The translations under genes were made by a program, and so were the position numbers. Under the pieces are notes generated by a model. It was not told where the DNA came from, ran no database searches, and saw nothing but the letters and a program-made list of their open reading frames with translations. From assembly GCA_910575695.1 (NCBI GenBank), contig CAJTGJ010000010.1:1-64000 (forward strand): a stretch of DNA of 64,000 nt, in the 5' to 3' direction. This document shows, piece after piece, positions 1 to 9,176 of the stretch. This DNA is from Oscillospiraceae bacterium. GTDB taxonomy: Bacteria > Bacillota > Clostridia > Oscillospirales > Oscillospiraceae. Each line of letters starts with the position of its first letter. Within the stretch, counting starts at the first letter, position 1.

Positions 1-50
<50 letters not shown>

Positions 51-93
51 GGATAATTGCGCTCTTTCTGCCACTGGAACGAATGATGATCTT

Positions 94-141
94 AAAGCCC
101 ACCTGGAAAGCATTTATGCTGTCCGGGTGGGCTTTTTGCAC
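94..141 (+). terminator. Rho-independent terminator upstream of the regulator gene
   Basis: A 14-bp stem (arms 94-107 and 122-135, one G-T wobble) encloses a second small AGCAT/ATGCT hairpin and runs into T-rich sequence. It ends whatever gene precedes the regulator, which starts at 167. Confidence 0.8.
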
Positions 142-166
142 TTTTTTGTACAAAACAGGAGGTTGA

Positions 167-2539
167 ATGTTGGATAAAAATTATGTTGCCGCAGCAGGGG
201 CATTAAAAAAGTTGAAAAAGGCCCGGAGCTTACCGCAGACAGTATATCTCTATGGAGCCACCGGATTTGGCAAGACGGAATTGGTACGGCAATATCTGTC
301 AGGCCGCAGATATATTTACCTCTCCTGCGAGGAGCTGCCCTGGGAAACTGGGGCATTGCCCCCGGAGGAACCGGGCCGGCAAAACCGCCGTGTAGTGGTG
401 ATTGACGATCTGCACCGGCTGAAAAATGAGGAGCTGCGGAGGGAAATCATTGCTTTAGAACAACGGGACGATATTTGGCTGATTTTGATTAGCCGGAGTC
501 CAATTCCCGCATGGCTTATGCCCCAGCATATCAAAGATGTATTCGTTGTTATCACAGAGGACGATTTGCGGCTGAACAGCGACGAGATTGGCAGGTATCT
601 GGACGCCTGCGGTGTAACCCATACCGAGGACGACGCAAACCATTTGCGGAATACCTCCGAGGGCAACGCTTATATCGTTCACCATGTTGCGATGAAACTG
701 AAAGCAGGAAAGACTCTCGGCCCGGAGCTTTATTCGGAAATATGGGAAGCGTTTTCTTCCTATCTGGAAAATGTCGTGCTGATCCGCTGGGACAGTGACC
801 TGTTGGAATTTCTCATGCAGGTAAGCGTGGTGGACGAGTTTACGATGGAACTGGCGGAAATGATTTCCGGCAACCTCCATGTTACCGCTTTGCTGGAACA
901 GGCGGCGGAGGCCGGAAATTTTCTCACCCAGGAGGATGGCATTTACCAACTGCGTCCGTCCCTGATTACTGCGCTGCGGAATCGGGCGGCAAAGATTTAT
1001 GGCACAGAACGGGTAAAAGACTTCAAATACAACGCCGCCCTCTATTATGAGATGCACGATGAAGTCGTCCCCGCCTTAAAACTGTTTGAGGAGTGCGGCA
1101 AGGGAGAACGCATTAAAAACCTGTTGATCCGCAACGCCCGGATGAATCCCGGCAACGGCCACTACTATGAACTGCGCCGGTACTATTTTAATCTGGATGA
1201 ACAGGAGATCAAGGACAGTCCGGTCCTGATGGCTGGTATGAGTATGCTCTACTCCATGCTGATGGACAATGAAAAAAGTGAATATTGGTACAACGAATTG
1301 TGCGCCTATGCGGAGAACGCCAGAGGGGGCATCCGCCGGGAGGCCCAAAGCCGGCTGGCCTATCTGGATATTGCCCTGCCCCACCGGGGGAGCCGGGATG
1401 TGCTGGACGCAATGAAAAAGATCCCCGCCCTGCTGTTCGATAAGGGCAACCGTCTCCCGGAGTTTTCCGTCACCAGCAATCTGCCCAGCACCATGAACGG
1501 CGGCAAGGACTTCTGCCATTGGAGCCCCATGGACGTAACATTGGCGAAAACCGTGGGACCGCTGGTAGAGCGTGTGCTGGGCCGGTACGGAAAGGGAATG
1601 GTCAAGGCCGCGCTGGGAGAAAGCCTTTATGAGAAGGGCGAGGACACCTATAAGGTACTCGCGCTGCTGACCCGCGCCCAGATGGAGACCGAACAGGGCG
1701 GTATGCTGGAAATTGCCTTTGCCGCCGTAGGAATACGGGTACGGCTGGCCCTTTTGCAAGGGGACATGCAGGCGGCGCAGGAGCTGCTGGACGCCTTTGA
1801 GCAGTCTGTCCGAGAAAACAGAGCTGTCCAACTCCTTCCCAATATGCACGCGCTCCGCTGCCGTCTGGCTCTGTATGAAGGTAATCTGGGAAGCTCGGAA
1901 CGCTGGATAAAAACGGCCCCGGCAGAGGACAAGGAGTTTTGCATTTTAGAGAGATACCGCTATCTGACAAAGGTGCGCTGCTATTTGGCAAACGGGGAGC
2001 ATTTGAAAGCCCAGGCCCTTTTGGAAAAACTGCGCTACTACGCCGAACAAACTGACCGCCCCTATATCCGCATGGAGGTGGGACTGCTGTCCGCCGTGAC
2101 GAAAGAGCGGATGGGCGGACCGTGGCAGGAGGAACTGTCCGACACACTTCACGAAGCGGAGAAATACCGTTTTCTGCGCCTTATCAGCGAGGAAGGCGCG
2201 GCAATATGGCCTTTGCTGCAGCAGGAGAAAAAGAAACTGCTGGCAGACAAAACGCTGGATCAGCAGTGGCTGTGCCGCCTGCTGGATGAAACCGGCAGCA
2301 TGGCCCGGAATTATCCCTTCTATCTCAAAAAACGGACAGTAGCGGCAGCGGATTTCAGTGATACGGCGCTCCGTATTCTTCGCTTGCAGGCTGACGGGCT
2401 TTCCCTCAGCAAGATCGCCCGGGAGCTGGAGATGAAGCCTTTCAGCGTCAGCTATCATATCCAGGAGAATTATCGAAAGTTGAACGTCTCCCGCAAAGCG
2501 GACGCACTTCTGGCGGCACGGGATATGGGTCTTTTATAG
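167..2539 (+). CDS. MalT-like LuxR-family transcriptional regulator with STAND-type ATPase
   Basis: This 790-residue protein has the build of large ATP-dependent LuxR regulators (MalT/LAL type). A Walker A motif GATGFGKT lies at residues 30-37 and a Walker B-like VVVIDDLH at about 74-81. A long helical TPR-like middle follows, and the last 60 residues form a LuxR helix-turn-helix (DTALRILRLQADGLS, then KIARELEMKPFSVSYHI). In the family, ligand-bound ATP-driven oligomers activate promoters. The ATG at 167 has AGGAGG 4 bases upstream. Its nearest target is probably the coupled surface-protein pair just downstream on the same strand, an inference from position. Its ligand cannot be told. Confidence 0.88.
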   Translation: MLDKNYVAAAGALKKLKKARSLPQTVYLYGATGFGKTELVRQYLSGRRYIYLSCEELPWETGALPPEEPGRQNRRVVVIDDLHRLKNEELRREIIALEQRDDIWLILISRSPIPAWLMPQHIKDVFVVITEDDLRLNSDEIGRYLDACGVTHTEDDANHLRNTSEGNAYIVHHVAMKLKAGKTLGPELYSEIWEAFSSYLENVVLIRWDSDLLEFLMQVSVVDEFTMELAEMISGNLHVTALLEQAAEAGNFLTQEDGIYQLRPSLITALRNRAAKIYGTERVKDFKYNAALYYEMHDEVVPALKLFEECGKGERIKNLLIRNARMNPGNGHYYELRRYYFNLDEQEIKDSPVLMAGMSMLYSMLMDNEKSEYWYNELCAYAENARGGIRREAQSRLAYLDIALPHRGSRDVLDAMKKIPALLFDKGNRLPEFSVTSNLPSTMNGGKDFCHWSPMDVTLAKTVGPLVERVLGRYGKGMVKAALGESLYEKGEDTYKVLALLTRAQMETEQGGMLEIAFAAVGIRVRLALLQGDMQAAQELLDAFEQSVRENRAVQLLPNMHALRCRLALYEGNLGSSERWIKTAPAEDKEFCILERYRYLTKVRCYLANGEHLKAQALLEKLRYYAEQTDRPYIRMEVGLLSAVTKERMGGPWQEELSDTLHEAEKYRFLRLISEEGAAIWPLLQQEKKKLLADKTLDQQWLCRLLDETGSMARNYPFYLKKRTVAAADFSDTALRILRLQADGLSLSKIARELEMKPFSVSYHIQENYRKLNVSRKADALLAARDMGLL

Positions 2540-2552
2540 CCTTGATAAATGC

Positions 2553-2577
2553 GTTCAAATTGAGACGCACTTTAGAC
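2553..2577 (+). repeat. Left copy of 25/26-bp inverted repeat flanking the surface-protein pair
   Basis: The core TTGAGACGCA, with flanks GTTCAAA and TTTAGAC, recurs in opposite orientation at 8972-8997 with about 22 of 26 positions matching. It starts 13 bases after the regulator stop, in the leader of the small gene. It could be a regulator-binding site or one end of a mobile or invertible unit. Confidence 0.6.
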
Positions 2578-2610
2578 ATCAGCCATTTTGAGACAGGAGG
2601 CGAACGGCTT

Positions 2611-2811
2611 ATGAGCAAGGACAGCTCCAACCAAAACTTCACCCCGCCCCGCAACGCGAAGCCCATAGACCCTGTGCTGCGGTTCGGCATGGAGATGAAC
2701 GATCAATGGTACGCGCTGATAGACAGCCTGCGGCCCCAAAAACAGCAATTTGTAGAGGGATATATGTTATACAGCAAACTGCATCCCGAATCGGAGGAGG
2801 TTTCCAAATGA
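2611..2811 (+). CDS. Small protein upstream of and coupled to the surface protein
   Basis: This 66-residue soluble, hydrophilic protein begins MSKDSSNQNFTPPRN. The ATG at 2611 is preceded by ACAGGAGGCG, so it is preferred to the earlier in-frame start at 2542. Its TGA overlaps the ATG of the surface-protein gene (ATGA), which indicates translational coupling. There is no signal peptide or known domain. It may be a cytoplasmic helper or modulator of the secreted partner, but its function is unknown. Confidence 0.7.
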   Translation: MSKDSSNQNFTPPRNAKPIDPVLRFGMEMNDQWYALIDSLRPQKQQFVEGYMLYSKLHPESEEVSK

Positions 2812-5800
2812 AACGCAGAATTTTGAGCATCGTCACGGCTCTGGCCCTGTGCCTGAGCCTTTGCCCCACATGGGCCTTTGCGGTGGAGGGTGAGCCGGAC
2901 ACCGGGCTGTGCGCCCACCACCGGGAACACACCGGCTGCGGCTACATCGCCCCCACCGAGGGACGGCCCTGCGGCCACCGGCACACAGCGGAGTGCTACA
3001 CCCTGGGCGTCCTCCCTGATGGAGACAGCAGCGAATACTACGAAACCGGCGCGGACGCGGAAATCCTGGACTGCCAGCACGCCCACGACGGGGAGTGCGG
3101 CTATGTCCAGGCCGGCCCCGGCGCACCCTGCGGGTATGAGTGCCGTATCTGCCCCATCGAGGACTTGATCGCCGCCCTGCCCAGCCGGGTGACGGAGGAC
3201 AACCGGGCGGATGTGGGGGCACAGCTCCAGAAAATCCTTGACCTCTGCCAAGAGTTGAACGAGGAGGAGCGGGAGCAGATCAACCTGTCCCGCTGCTATG
3301 CCCTGCAAGCGGAACTGGACGCGGCCAATGAGCCGATGCCGCTGGCGGACGGTGAAACTGATAGTGTTACATTGGCTGGACAAACCCAGAGTGTAATATT
3401 CACCGAAACGGCGTGCCTTGAGGGCTGCAAGGGGCATACAATCACACAGCAAGGAACAGTAATAATAAGCCCGACAATCCTTGTAGAAAGCGGCACCCAT
3501 AACATTACATTTCAGGATTTAAATCTCACCGACGCCGAAGTCGGCGTTATGCCCGGTGCGGCAATGAACCTGACCATAAGCGGAACAAACAAAATCGCTG
3601 CATATATAGCGGGAATATATGTACCGGTGGGTGCAGCATTGGTAATTACAGAGCAAAGTACAGGTTCATTGGATGTTTCCGGGACAGGAGCTGGTGCTGG
3701 CATTGGCGGTGCATGTGTGGATATATCTGATCCAACTGGCTGGAGGGACGGCGATCCCAACTGCGGCACGGTAATAATCAATGGCGGAACCATCAACGCA
3801 ACCGGAGGGAGCAGCTGTGCCGGGATTGGTGGAGGACGTACTGATGATGTTCCCGGCAACGGCGGCAACGTCACCATCAATGGCGGAACGGTGACCGCAA
3901 CAGGCGGCAGTGATCAGGCTGGCAATTACGGCGGAGCCGGAATTGGCGGCGGCAGTAATGGCGAATCTGGCAACGGCGGCAGGCTGACCATCAACGGCGG
4001 TCATGTGACGCTGGCTCCCGGACAATATAACTCCGCCTATAGCACCGCCTACGGCTTCGGCAGGGGTAGCTGCAACCCCAATGACTCCACCGGAACGTGC
4101 AAGCTGATTTTGGCAGATAAAAGCTATCTGACCGTTGATTCTCTTGACCCCAAGGGTACCTATACCATCAACGCCGACCCCACCGAGGACATGATCGTGG
4201 TGCCCACGGACTTGATCTATAACGGCAAAGCGCAGGGGCTGGACGGAAAAATCTACATTGACGATACGAAAACCGGCACAGGCATCTATTTCAATCAGGA
4301 ATTTACCGTAAACGCCAGCGCGGACGGCTGGGTACTGCAAGATTTGGGCGCGGTAGTCGAAGCAAAGGAATATACCGCTATTTTCAAAAAAGGCGATAAG
4401 GAAATCAGCAAGACCTTTACCGTGGCGAAGTCCGGCACCGATCTGACCAGTGAGGGCAAGGTGCAGACTTACAAAGGCGATACCCTAACCAAAGACTTCA
4501 CCGCCGGCGACACCATCAAGGTGGTTGCCACGCCCACGCCTACCGGGGCGGCTCCCCAAAAGGCGGCGGCACGTCTGCGGGGCGGTGAGCCGACCACAGG
4601 CCAGATGGCGGTGTTTGTGGGTGACACCCAGGTTTCCGAGGCTGTGAACGCAGAGGACAGCAGCTACACCATGACCGTCACTGCTTCTGACGTGCTGCTT
4701 GCCGCGGGAGGCCCGAAAACAGGAATCACCCTCATCGCGAAATTCGTTGGGAATACCAGTATGGCGGACGGCGCGGGGACGGTAACGGTAAACATCACCG
4801 CCGCGGCAAGAGCCGAGAAGGACGGCAAGGTGATCGGCTACTATGGCGAAAGCAACCTTGACAAGGCGTTTGCCGCAGAGAATACCGGCGCGACGGTGAC
4901 GCTACTGAAGGATGTGGACTTGGGTGAGAATGATCTGATACTTCTAAGCGGCACCTTCACCCTGGACTGCGGGGCGTTTACGCTCTCATCCTCCTCCGAA
5001 TATTTTGTAATCAAGCTGGATAACGCCGATCTTACGTTTGCAGGCGGCACAATCCAAAACGGGACCGGGAACGCCGTGCTCTGCGCAGCAGGCGCTTTTA
5101 CCATGACAGGAGGCACGCTGAACGCCGCGTCGGATTATGCCCTCAACTGCGCCTACGGCGAAGCCAACATTCAAGGCGGAACCGTCGGGACACAGGGAAA
5201 AGGCTTGTATATTGGTAATCCAAACGGAGTAAAGCTCTCCGGCGGCACATACGCCACAATTTGTATTGGTAGCAACTATGGGACCCAGAAAGTGCCTCTT
5301 TCCACCATTCTGGCTAACGGCCGCGCCGCCTATGGCCCGGATGGACCTATCACCCGCGATACGGTCGATGCAGAACTAACCGGCCCCATTATCGTGAAGG
5401 AGTGCGAACACGATGGCGTCAAGCCGACCTCCAACAACAACGGCACCCATGCGCTGAAATGCCCGTATTGCGGATATAGCGGAGCTGCGGCGAACTGTAC
5501 TTACGTTTTCAGCGGGACAACTACCGGCACCTGCGCGACGTGCGGGGACAGCGTGACCGTGGCGGTTTCCGGCACGGAGAACCTGACTTATGACGGCACC
5601 GAGAAAACACTGGGCGTGACCGTCACAAGGGCTGGTACGGAGTTGGCAACGAGCGATTATACGATAGCCTACGCCGACAACACCAACGCCGGTACAGCCA
5701 CAGTGACCGTGACCATTGGGAGCGGCACATATACCGGGAACTTCTCCATCGGCAAGGCCACGCCCACGATTGAGTGGGCCAATAACGAAGTGACGCTGAC

Positions 5801-8800
5801 CTATACCGGCCAGCCCGCCGACATCAAGCCGGTCATGACGCTGGTGAACGGGGAAACCTTTAGCGGAACGATCACTTACACTTATGGAGGATATTCTGGC
5901 CCTAATCGGCCCATCGACGCCGCGAGTTATACCGTCAAGGCCAGTATCCCGGAGCAGAACAACTACACCGCCGCTACAAGTAGCTGGATGATACTGTACA
6001 TCAACAGGGCAGATCAAGATGCTCCCGATGCCCCCACCGCAGAGGACGCAAACATCAAGGACACCAGCATTACGCTGACTGTCATCGAAAACGCGGAGTA
6101 CAGCATAGACGGCACGAACTGGCAGGAAAGCCCGGAGTTTACCGAATTATCCCCCAATACGCAATACACTTTCTATGCCCGACTGAAAGAGGATAGGAAC
6201 CACAACGCCTCCCCCAGCAGCGCGGGAACGTCCATCACCACGAAGAAAATGCTGGTAAGCGATGCCACTGTGACGGTCAGCGGCGCTTATACCTATAACG
6301 GCACGGCGCAGACCCCCACTGTTACCGTCGTCAAAAACGGCAAGACGCTGACGGAGGGAACGGATTATACCGTCACCTGCACCAACAATACCAACGCGGG
6401 TACGGCGAGTATTACCGTCACCGGCATGGGCGATTATGAGGGGACAAACAGCAAGACCTTCACCATTAGGCGCAAGGCCCTGACTGTTACCGGGGCAACA
6501 GCCCGTGACAGAGCTTACAACGGCGCCAATACGGTGCAGATCACCGGCGTGACGCTGGATGGGATCGTGGGCAGCGATGAAGTGTCCGTTGACACTGCCA
6601 ATCTGACCGGCACACTGAACGGTTCCAATGTGGGGCGCTACACCGCCGTCACCCTGCCCGCCCTGACCCTCACCGGCGGCGGGGCTGACAACTACACCCT
6701 GACCCGGCCCGCTGGGGCCGTCAGCGCCAGCGTGACGATCTCCAAGGCCCCCGCCCTAACCCCCAAGACCGGCGATCTGGCGGTGGCCAACAACCAGGCC
6801 CACACCTACACCTTTGGCCTGGGCGCTCTGCGGCCCGATCTGCCCGCGGGCATGAGCTTTGGCAGCAGCGCCGTTACCTATGAACTGGGTACGGTCAGCC
6901 TGGGCAGCTACTACGATAGCAGCACAAACAGCGCAAAAATTGAGGGCCAGACACTGACCCTGCCCATCAAGGCGGTGAACAACGACAAGGCCGAGGGGAT
7001 CGGGACGATTACCGTTACCATCCACACCGGCAACTTTGAGGACATGACCGCCACCATCAACGTGCGGAGTGTCAACAAGATCATCCCGGAAGGTTCGCCT
7101 GCATTGAGTACGGACACGCTGGCCTACGGCCAGTCCATCAGTGCCATCACTCTGTCCGGCAGCATGAAGGACGGCGATAAGACTGTACCCGGCGTCTTTA
7201 CCTGGAGCAGCCCGGATAACCGCCCCGCGGTGCAGGACAGCTATGACGCGGCGTGGGTGTTCACCCCCACCGACAACAACGCCTACGCCATCGTCAACGG
7301 CACAGCCGCCATCAAGGTGGTCCCGGCCCCCATCACAGGCGCGGAAATCACGCTGTCTGAAACGGCGTACCGCTATGACGGCGCGGCCCACAGCCCCAGC
7401 ATTACCGGCGTCAAGCTGGGCGATACCACGCTGACGGCGGATACGGATTATACCGCCGCCATCCCCGCCGGAACGGAGGCGGGAACATATACCGTCACCG
7501 TCACCGGCAAGGGCAACTACACCGGAACCGCCACGATCACCTTCACCATCAACCCGGTAGAGACCGGCAATGAATTTGAGGGCGAAGGCGGTACGGTCCT
7601 GCGGCTGGAGGTGGAAACCGGCCTGTCCAGCGTCCCGGCGGCTCTGGAAAACAACCAGAAGTATGATACCCCGGAAAAAATCGAAAATGAGCTGCGGACA
7701 AGGGTTGAGCAGGCCATGTCCAATGTGGGCGAGAATATCGCGGTCTTTGATGTGACGCTCCAATACAAGGATAAAAGCGGAACATGGCGCAATGTTGACC
7801 CGAACGACTTCCCGAAAGACGGCGTGACGGCGATCCTGCCCTACCCCGCCGGAACCGGCATGACCGGCTATACCTTCACCGTCCAGCACCTCATTTCCAG
7901 CGGCGATAAGGCGGGAGAAATGGAAACCCTGTCCTATGAGCTGACCGCCGACGGCCTGAAGTGCAAGTTCAACAGCCTGTCCCCGGTGGCGATTGGCTAT
8001 CAGGCGGCATCGAAGCCTGTTGATCCTGTTAATCCCACGCCCACGCCGCCCAGCAGTTCCGGCGGCGGATGGAGCGGCGTCAGCACATACGCTATTACAG
8101 TGAGCAAAGCGGCCCACGGCAAGGTGGTGTCCAACTGCACCAACGCCAGCAGCGGCAGCACCGTTACCCTGACTGTCACGCCCGACAGCGGCTATGTGCT
8201 GGACGCCCTGACCGTCACCGACAGCCGGGGCAGCGAGATCAAGCTGATCGCCCAGGGCGATGGGAAGTACACCTTCACGATGCCCAGCAGGGCCGTCACC
8301 GTCAAGGCCGCTTTTGCGCCGCTCCCGGAGGATGTGGAGCAGCCCTGTGACGGCGGCGCGGACTGTCCCTCCCGCGGATTTACCGACCTGGGCGGGGTGG
8401 GGACATGGTATCATGAGGCCGTGGACTATATCCTGCGGAATGGCCTGATGAACGGTTACAGCAACGGGACGTTTGGCCCCAACGATAACCTCTCCCGCGC
8501 TATGCTGGCACAGATCCTTTATAACAGAGCGGGCAGGCCCGCCGTGACAGGCGGCAGTATCTTTACAGATGTGACCGCCGGACAGTGGTATACAAACGCT
8601 GTGATATGGGCAAATCAAAATGACATTGTGGGCGGCTATGGAAACGGAATGTTCGGCCCCAATGACAACATCACCCGTGAGCAGTTGGCCGTCATGCTCT
8701 GGCGGTATGCCGGAAGCCCCGCCGCCACCGATAAGGAGCTGCACTTCACCGATGCGGATGAAGCTGGCGGCTGGGCGCTGGATGCCCTGCGCTGGGGGAC

Positions 8801-8909
8801 GGAAAACGGCATTCTCAACGGATATGGCGATGGGCGGTTAGGCCCCAAGGGGCTGGCGACCCGCGCTCAGGTAGCGCAGATGCTGATGAATTTTTTGAAG
8901 GACAAATAG
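2808..8909 (+). CDS. Giant SLH-anchored surface protein with His/Cys-rich head, beta-helix and MBG/YDG-like repeats
   Basis: The 2033-residue product starts at the ATG at 2808, with GGAGGAGG about 9 bases upstream and an ATGA overlap with the previous stop. A Sec signal peptide (MKRRILSIVTALALCLSLC, cleavage after AFA) is followed by a His/Cys-rich stretch at about 40-115 with repeated CGY and GxPCGH motifs that could bind metal. Next comes a glycine/asparagine-rich right-handed beta-helix-like region (GGTINATGG, GGNVTINGG) at about 180-420. Many Ig-like, MBG and YDG-like modules span about 900-1580, and an InlB-type beta-repeat (GKYTFTMPSRAVTV) lies near 1770-1840. Three SLH domains at about 1854-2033 should attach it to cell-wall polymers. 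Its likely role is adhesion or surface-layer function. It is probably controlled by the LuxR-type regulator upstream. Confidence 0.92.
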   Translation: MKRRILSIVTALALCLSLCPTWAFAVEGEPDTGLCAHHREHTGCGYIAPTEGRPCGHRHTAECYTLGVLPDGDSSEYYETGADAEILDCQHAHDGECGYVQAGPGAPCGYECRICPIEDLIAALPSRVTEDNRADVGAQLQKILDLCQELNEEEREQINLSRCYALQAELDAANEPMPLADGETDSVTLAGQTQSVIFTETACLEGCKGHTITQQGTVIISPTILVESGTHNITFQDLNLTDAEVGVMPGAAMNLTISGTNKIAAYIAGIYVPVGAALVITEQSTGSLDVSGTGAGAGIGGACVDISDPTGWRDGDPNCGTVIINGGTINATGGSSCAGIGGGRTDDVPGNGGNVTINGGTVTATGGSDQAGNYGGAGIGGGSNGESGNGGRLTINGGHVTLAPGQYNSAYSTAYGFGRGSCNPNDSTGTCKLILADKSYLTVDSLDPKGTYTINADPTEDMIVVPTDLIYNGKAQGLDGKIYIDDTKTGTGIYFNQEFTVNASADGWVLQDLGAVVEAKEYTAIFKKGDKEISKTFTVAKSGTDLTSEGKVQTYKGDTLTKDFTAGDTIKVVATPTPTGAAPQKAAARLRGGEPTTGQMAVFVGDTQVSEAVNAEDSSYTMTVTASDVLLAAGGPKTGITLIAKFVGNTSMADGAGTVTVNITAAARAEKDGKVIGYYGESNLDKAFAAENTGATVTLLKDVDLGENDLILLSGTFTLDCGAFTLSSSSEYFVIKLDNADLTFAGGTIQNGTGNAVLCAAGAFTMTGGTLNAASDYALNCAYGEANIQGGTVGTQGKGLYIGNPNGVKLSGGTYATICIGSNYGTQKVPLSTILANGRAAYGPDGPITRDTVDAELTGPIIVKECEHDGVKPTSNNNGTHALKCPYCGYSGAAANCTYVFSGTTTGTCATCGDSVTVAVSGTENLTYDGTEKTLGVTVTRAGTELATSDYTIAYADNTNAGTATVTVTIGSGTYTGNFSIGKATPTIEWANNEVTLTYTGQPADIKPVMTLVNGETFSGTITYTYGGYSGPNRPIDAASYTVKASIPEQNNYTAATSSWMILYINRADQDAPDAPTAEDANIKDTSITLTVIENAEYSIDGTNWQESPEFTELSPNTQYTFYARLKEDRNHNASPSSAGTSITTKKMLVSDATVTVSGAYTYNGTAQTPTVTVVKNGKTLTEGTDYTVTCTNNTNAGTASITVTGMGDYEGTNSKTFTIRRKALTVTGATARDRAYNGANTVQITGVTLDGIVGSDEVSVDTANLTGTLNGSNVGRYTAVTLPALTLTGGGADNYTLTRPAGAVSASVTISKAPALTPKTGDLAVANNQAHTYTFGLGALRPDLPAGMSFGSSAVTYELGTVSLGSYYDSSTNSAKIEGQTLTLPIKAVNNDKAEGIGTITVTIHTGNFEDMTATINVRSVNKIIPEGSPALSTDTLAYGQSISAITLSGSMKDGDKTVPGVFTWSSPDNRPAVQDSYDAAWVFTPTDNNAYAIVNGTAAIKVVPAPITGAEITLSETAYRYDGAAHSPSITGVKLGDTTLTADTDYTAAIPAGTEAGTYTVTVTGKGNYTGTATITFTINPVETGNEFEGEGGTVLRLEVETGLSSVPAALENNQKYDTPEKIENELRTRVEQAMSNVGENIAVFDVTLQYKDKSGTWRNVDPNDFPKDGVTAILPYPAGTGMTGYTFTVQHLISSGDKAGEMETLSYELTADGLKCKFNSLSPVAIGYQAASKPVDPVNPTPTPPSSSGGGWSGVSTYAITVSKAAHGKVVSNCTNASSGSTVTLTVTPDSGYVLDALTVTDSRGSEIKLIAQGDGKYTFTMPSRAVTVKAAFAPLPEDVEQPCDGGADCPSRGFTDLGGVGTWYHEAVDYILRNGLMNGYSNGTFGPNDNLSRAMLAQILYNRAGRPAVTGGSIFTDVTAGQWYTNAVIWANQNDIVGGYGNGMFGPNDNITREQLAVMLWRYAGSPAATDKELHFTDADEAGGWALDALRWGTENGILNGYGDGRLGPKGLATRAQVAQMLMNFLKDK

Positions 8910-8918
8910 AGTGCTGAA

Positions 8919-8950
8919 ACGCGGGGCGGGGCAGCCGCCCCGCGTTCTCT
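8919..8950 (+). terminator. Terminator of the surface-protein operon
   Basis: A perfect 11-bp GC-rich stem (arms 8919-8929 and 8935-8945) with a 5-base loop, 10 bases after the stop codon. It is followed by a short T-containing tail. Confidence 0.8.
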
Positions 8951-8971
8951 ATACGCCGCTTTGCAGATTGT

Positions 8972-8997
8972 GTCGAAAATGCGTCTCAAGTTTGACC
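8972..8997 (-). repeat. Right copy of inverted repeat flanking the surface-protein pair
   Basis: Read on the minus strand this matches the site at 2553-2577, sharing TCAAA, TTGAGACGCA, TTT and GAC. The two copies face each other across 6.4 kb. The rest of the gap to 9130 holds only a small AATGGTTT/AAACCATT hairpin (9051-9081). Confidence 0.6.
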
Positions 8998-9130
8998 TAT
9001 TGGCAAGTCCGGTGAAGTTTTGATCCTTGCGGAATGCGTAGAATGATAAAAATGGTTTATTCCAATCCGATCAAACCATTATAAGGAAAACGGGATGAAA
9101 TGTGAGATATTGTTGGCTATGTAACACGCA

Positions 9131-9176
9131 AAAAACCGGGGGCACTTCACGTAGATGAAGTGCCCCCGGTTTTTTT
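9131..9176. terminator. Bidirectional terminator between convergent operons
   Basis: A near-perfect stem of about 19 bp (arms near 9131-9149 and 9156-9174) has A-rich and T-rich ends on both sides. It therefore terminates the minus-strand gene ending at 9176 and would block read-through from the plus strand. Confidence 0.9.

Noticed and set aside
455-1849. Antisense ORFs under the MalT-like regulator gene
   Set aside because: No ribosome sites or domains; the opposite strand is a clear regulator gene.
6756-8744. Long minus-strand ORF of 662 codons
   Set aside because: It lies antisense to the surface-protein gene with no ribosome site. The long open frame is a by-product of GC-rich Gly/Ser/Thr coding.
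9022-9120. Possible small RNA in the convergent intergenic region
   Set aside because: Only an 8-bp hairpin is present and no promoter is visible on either strand.
9094-9123. Nine-codon ORF MKCEILLAM between convergent operons
   Set aside because: It lies just before a strong terminator with only a weak ribosome site. Nothing supports expression.
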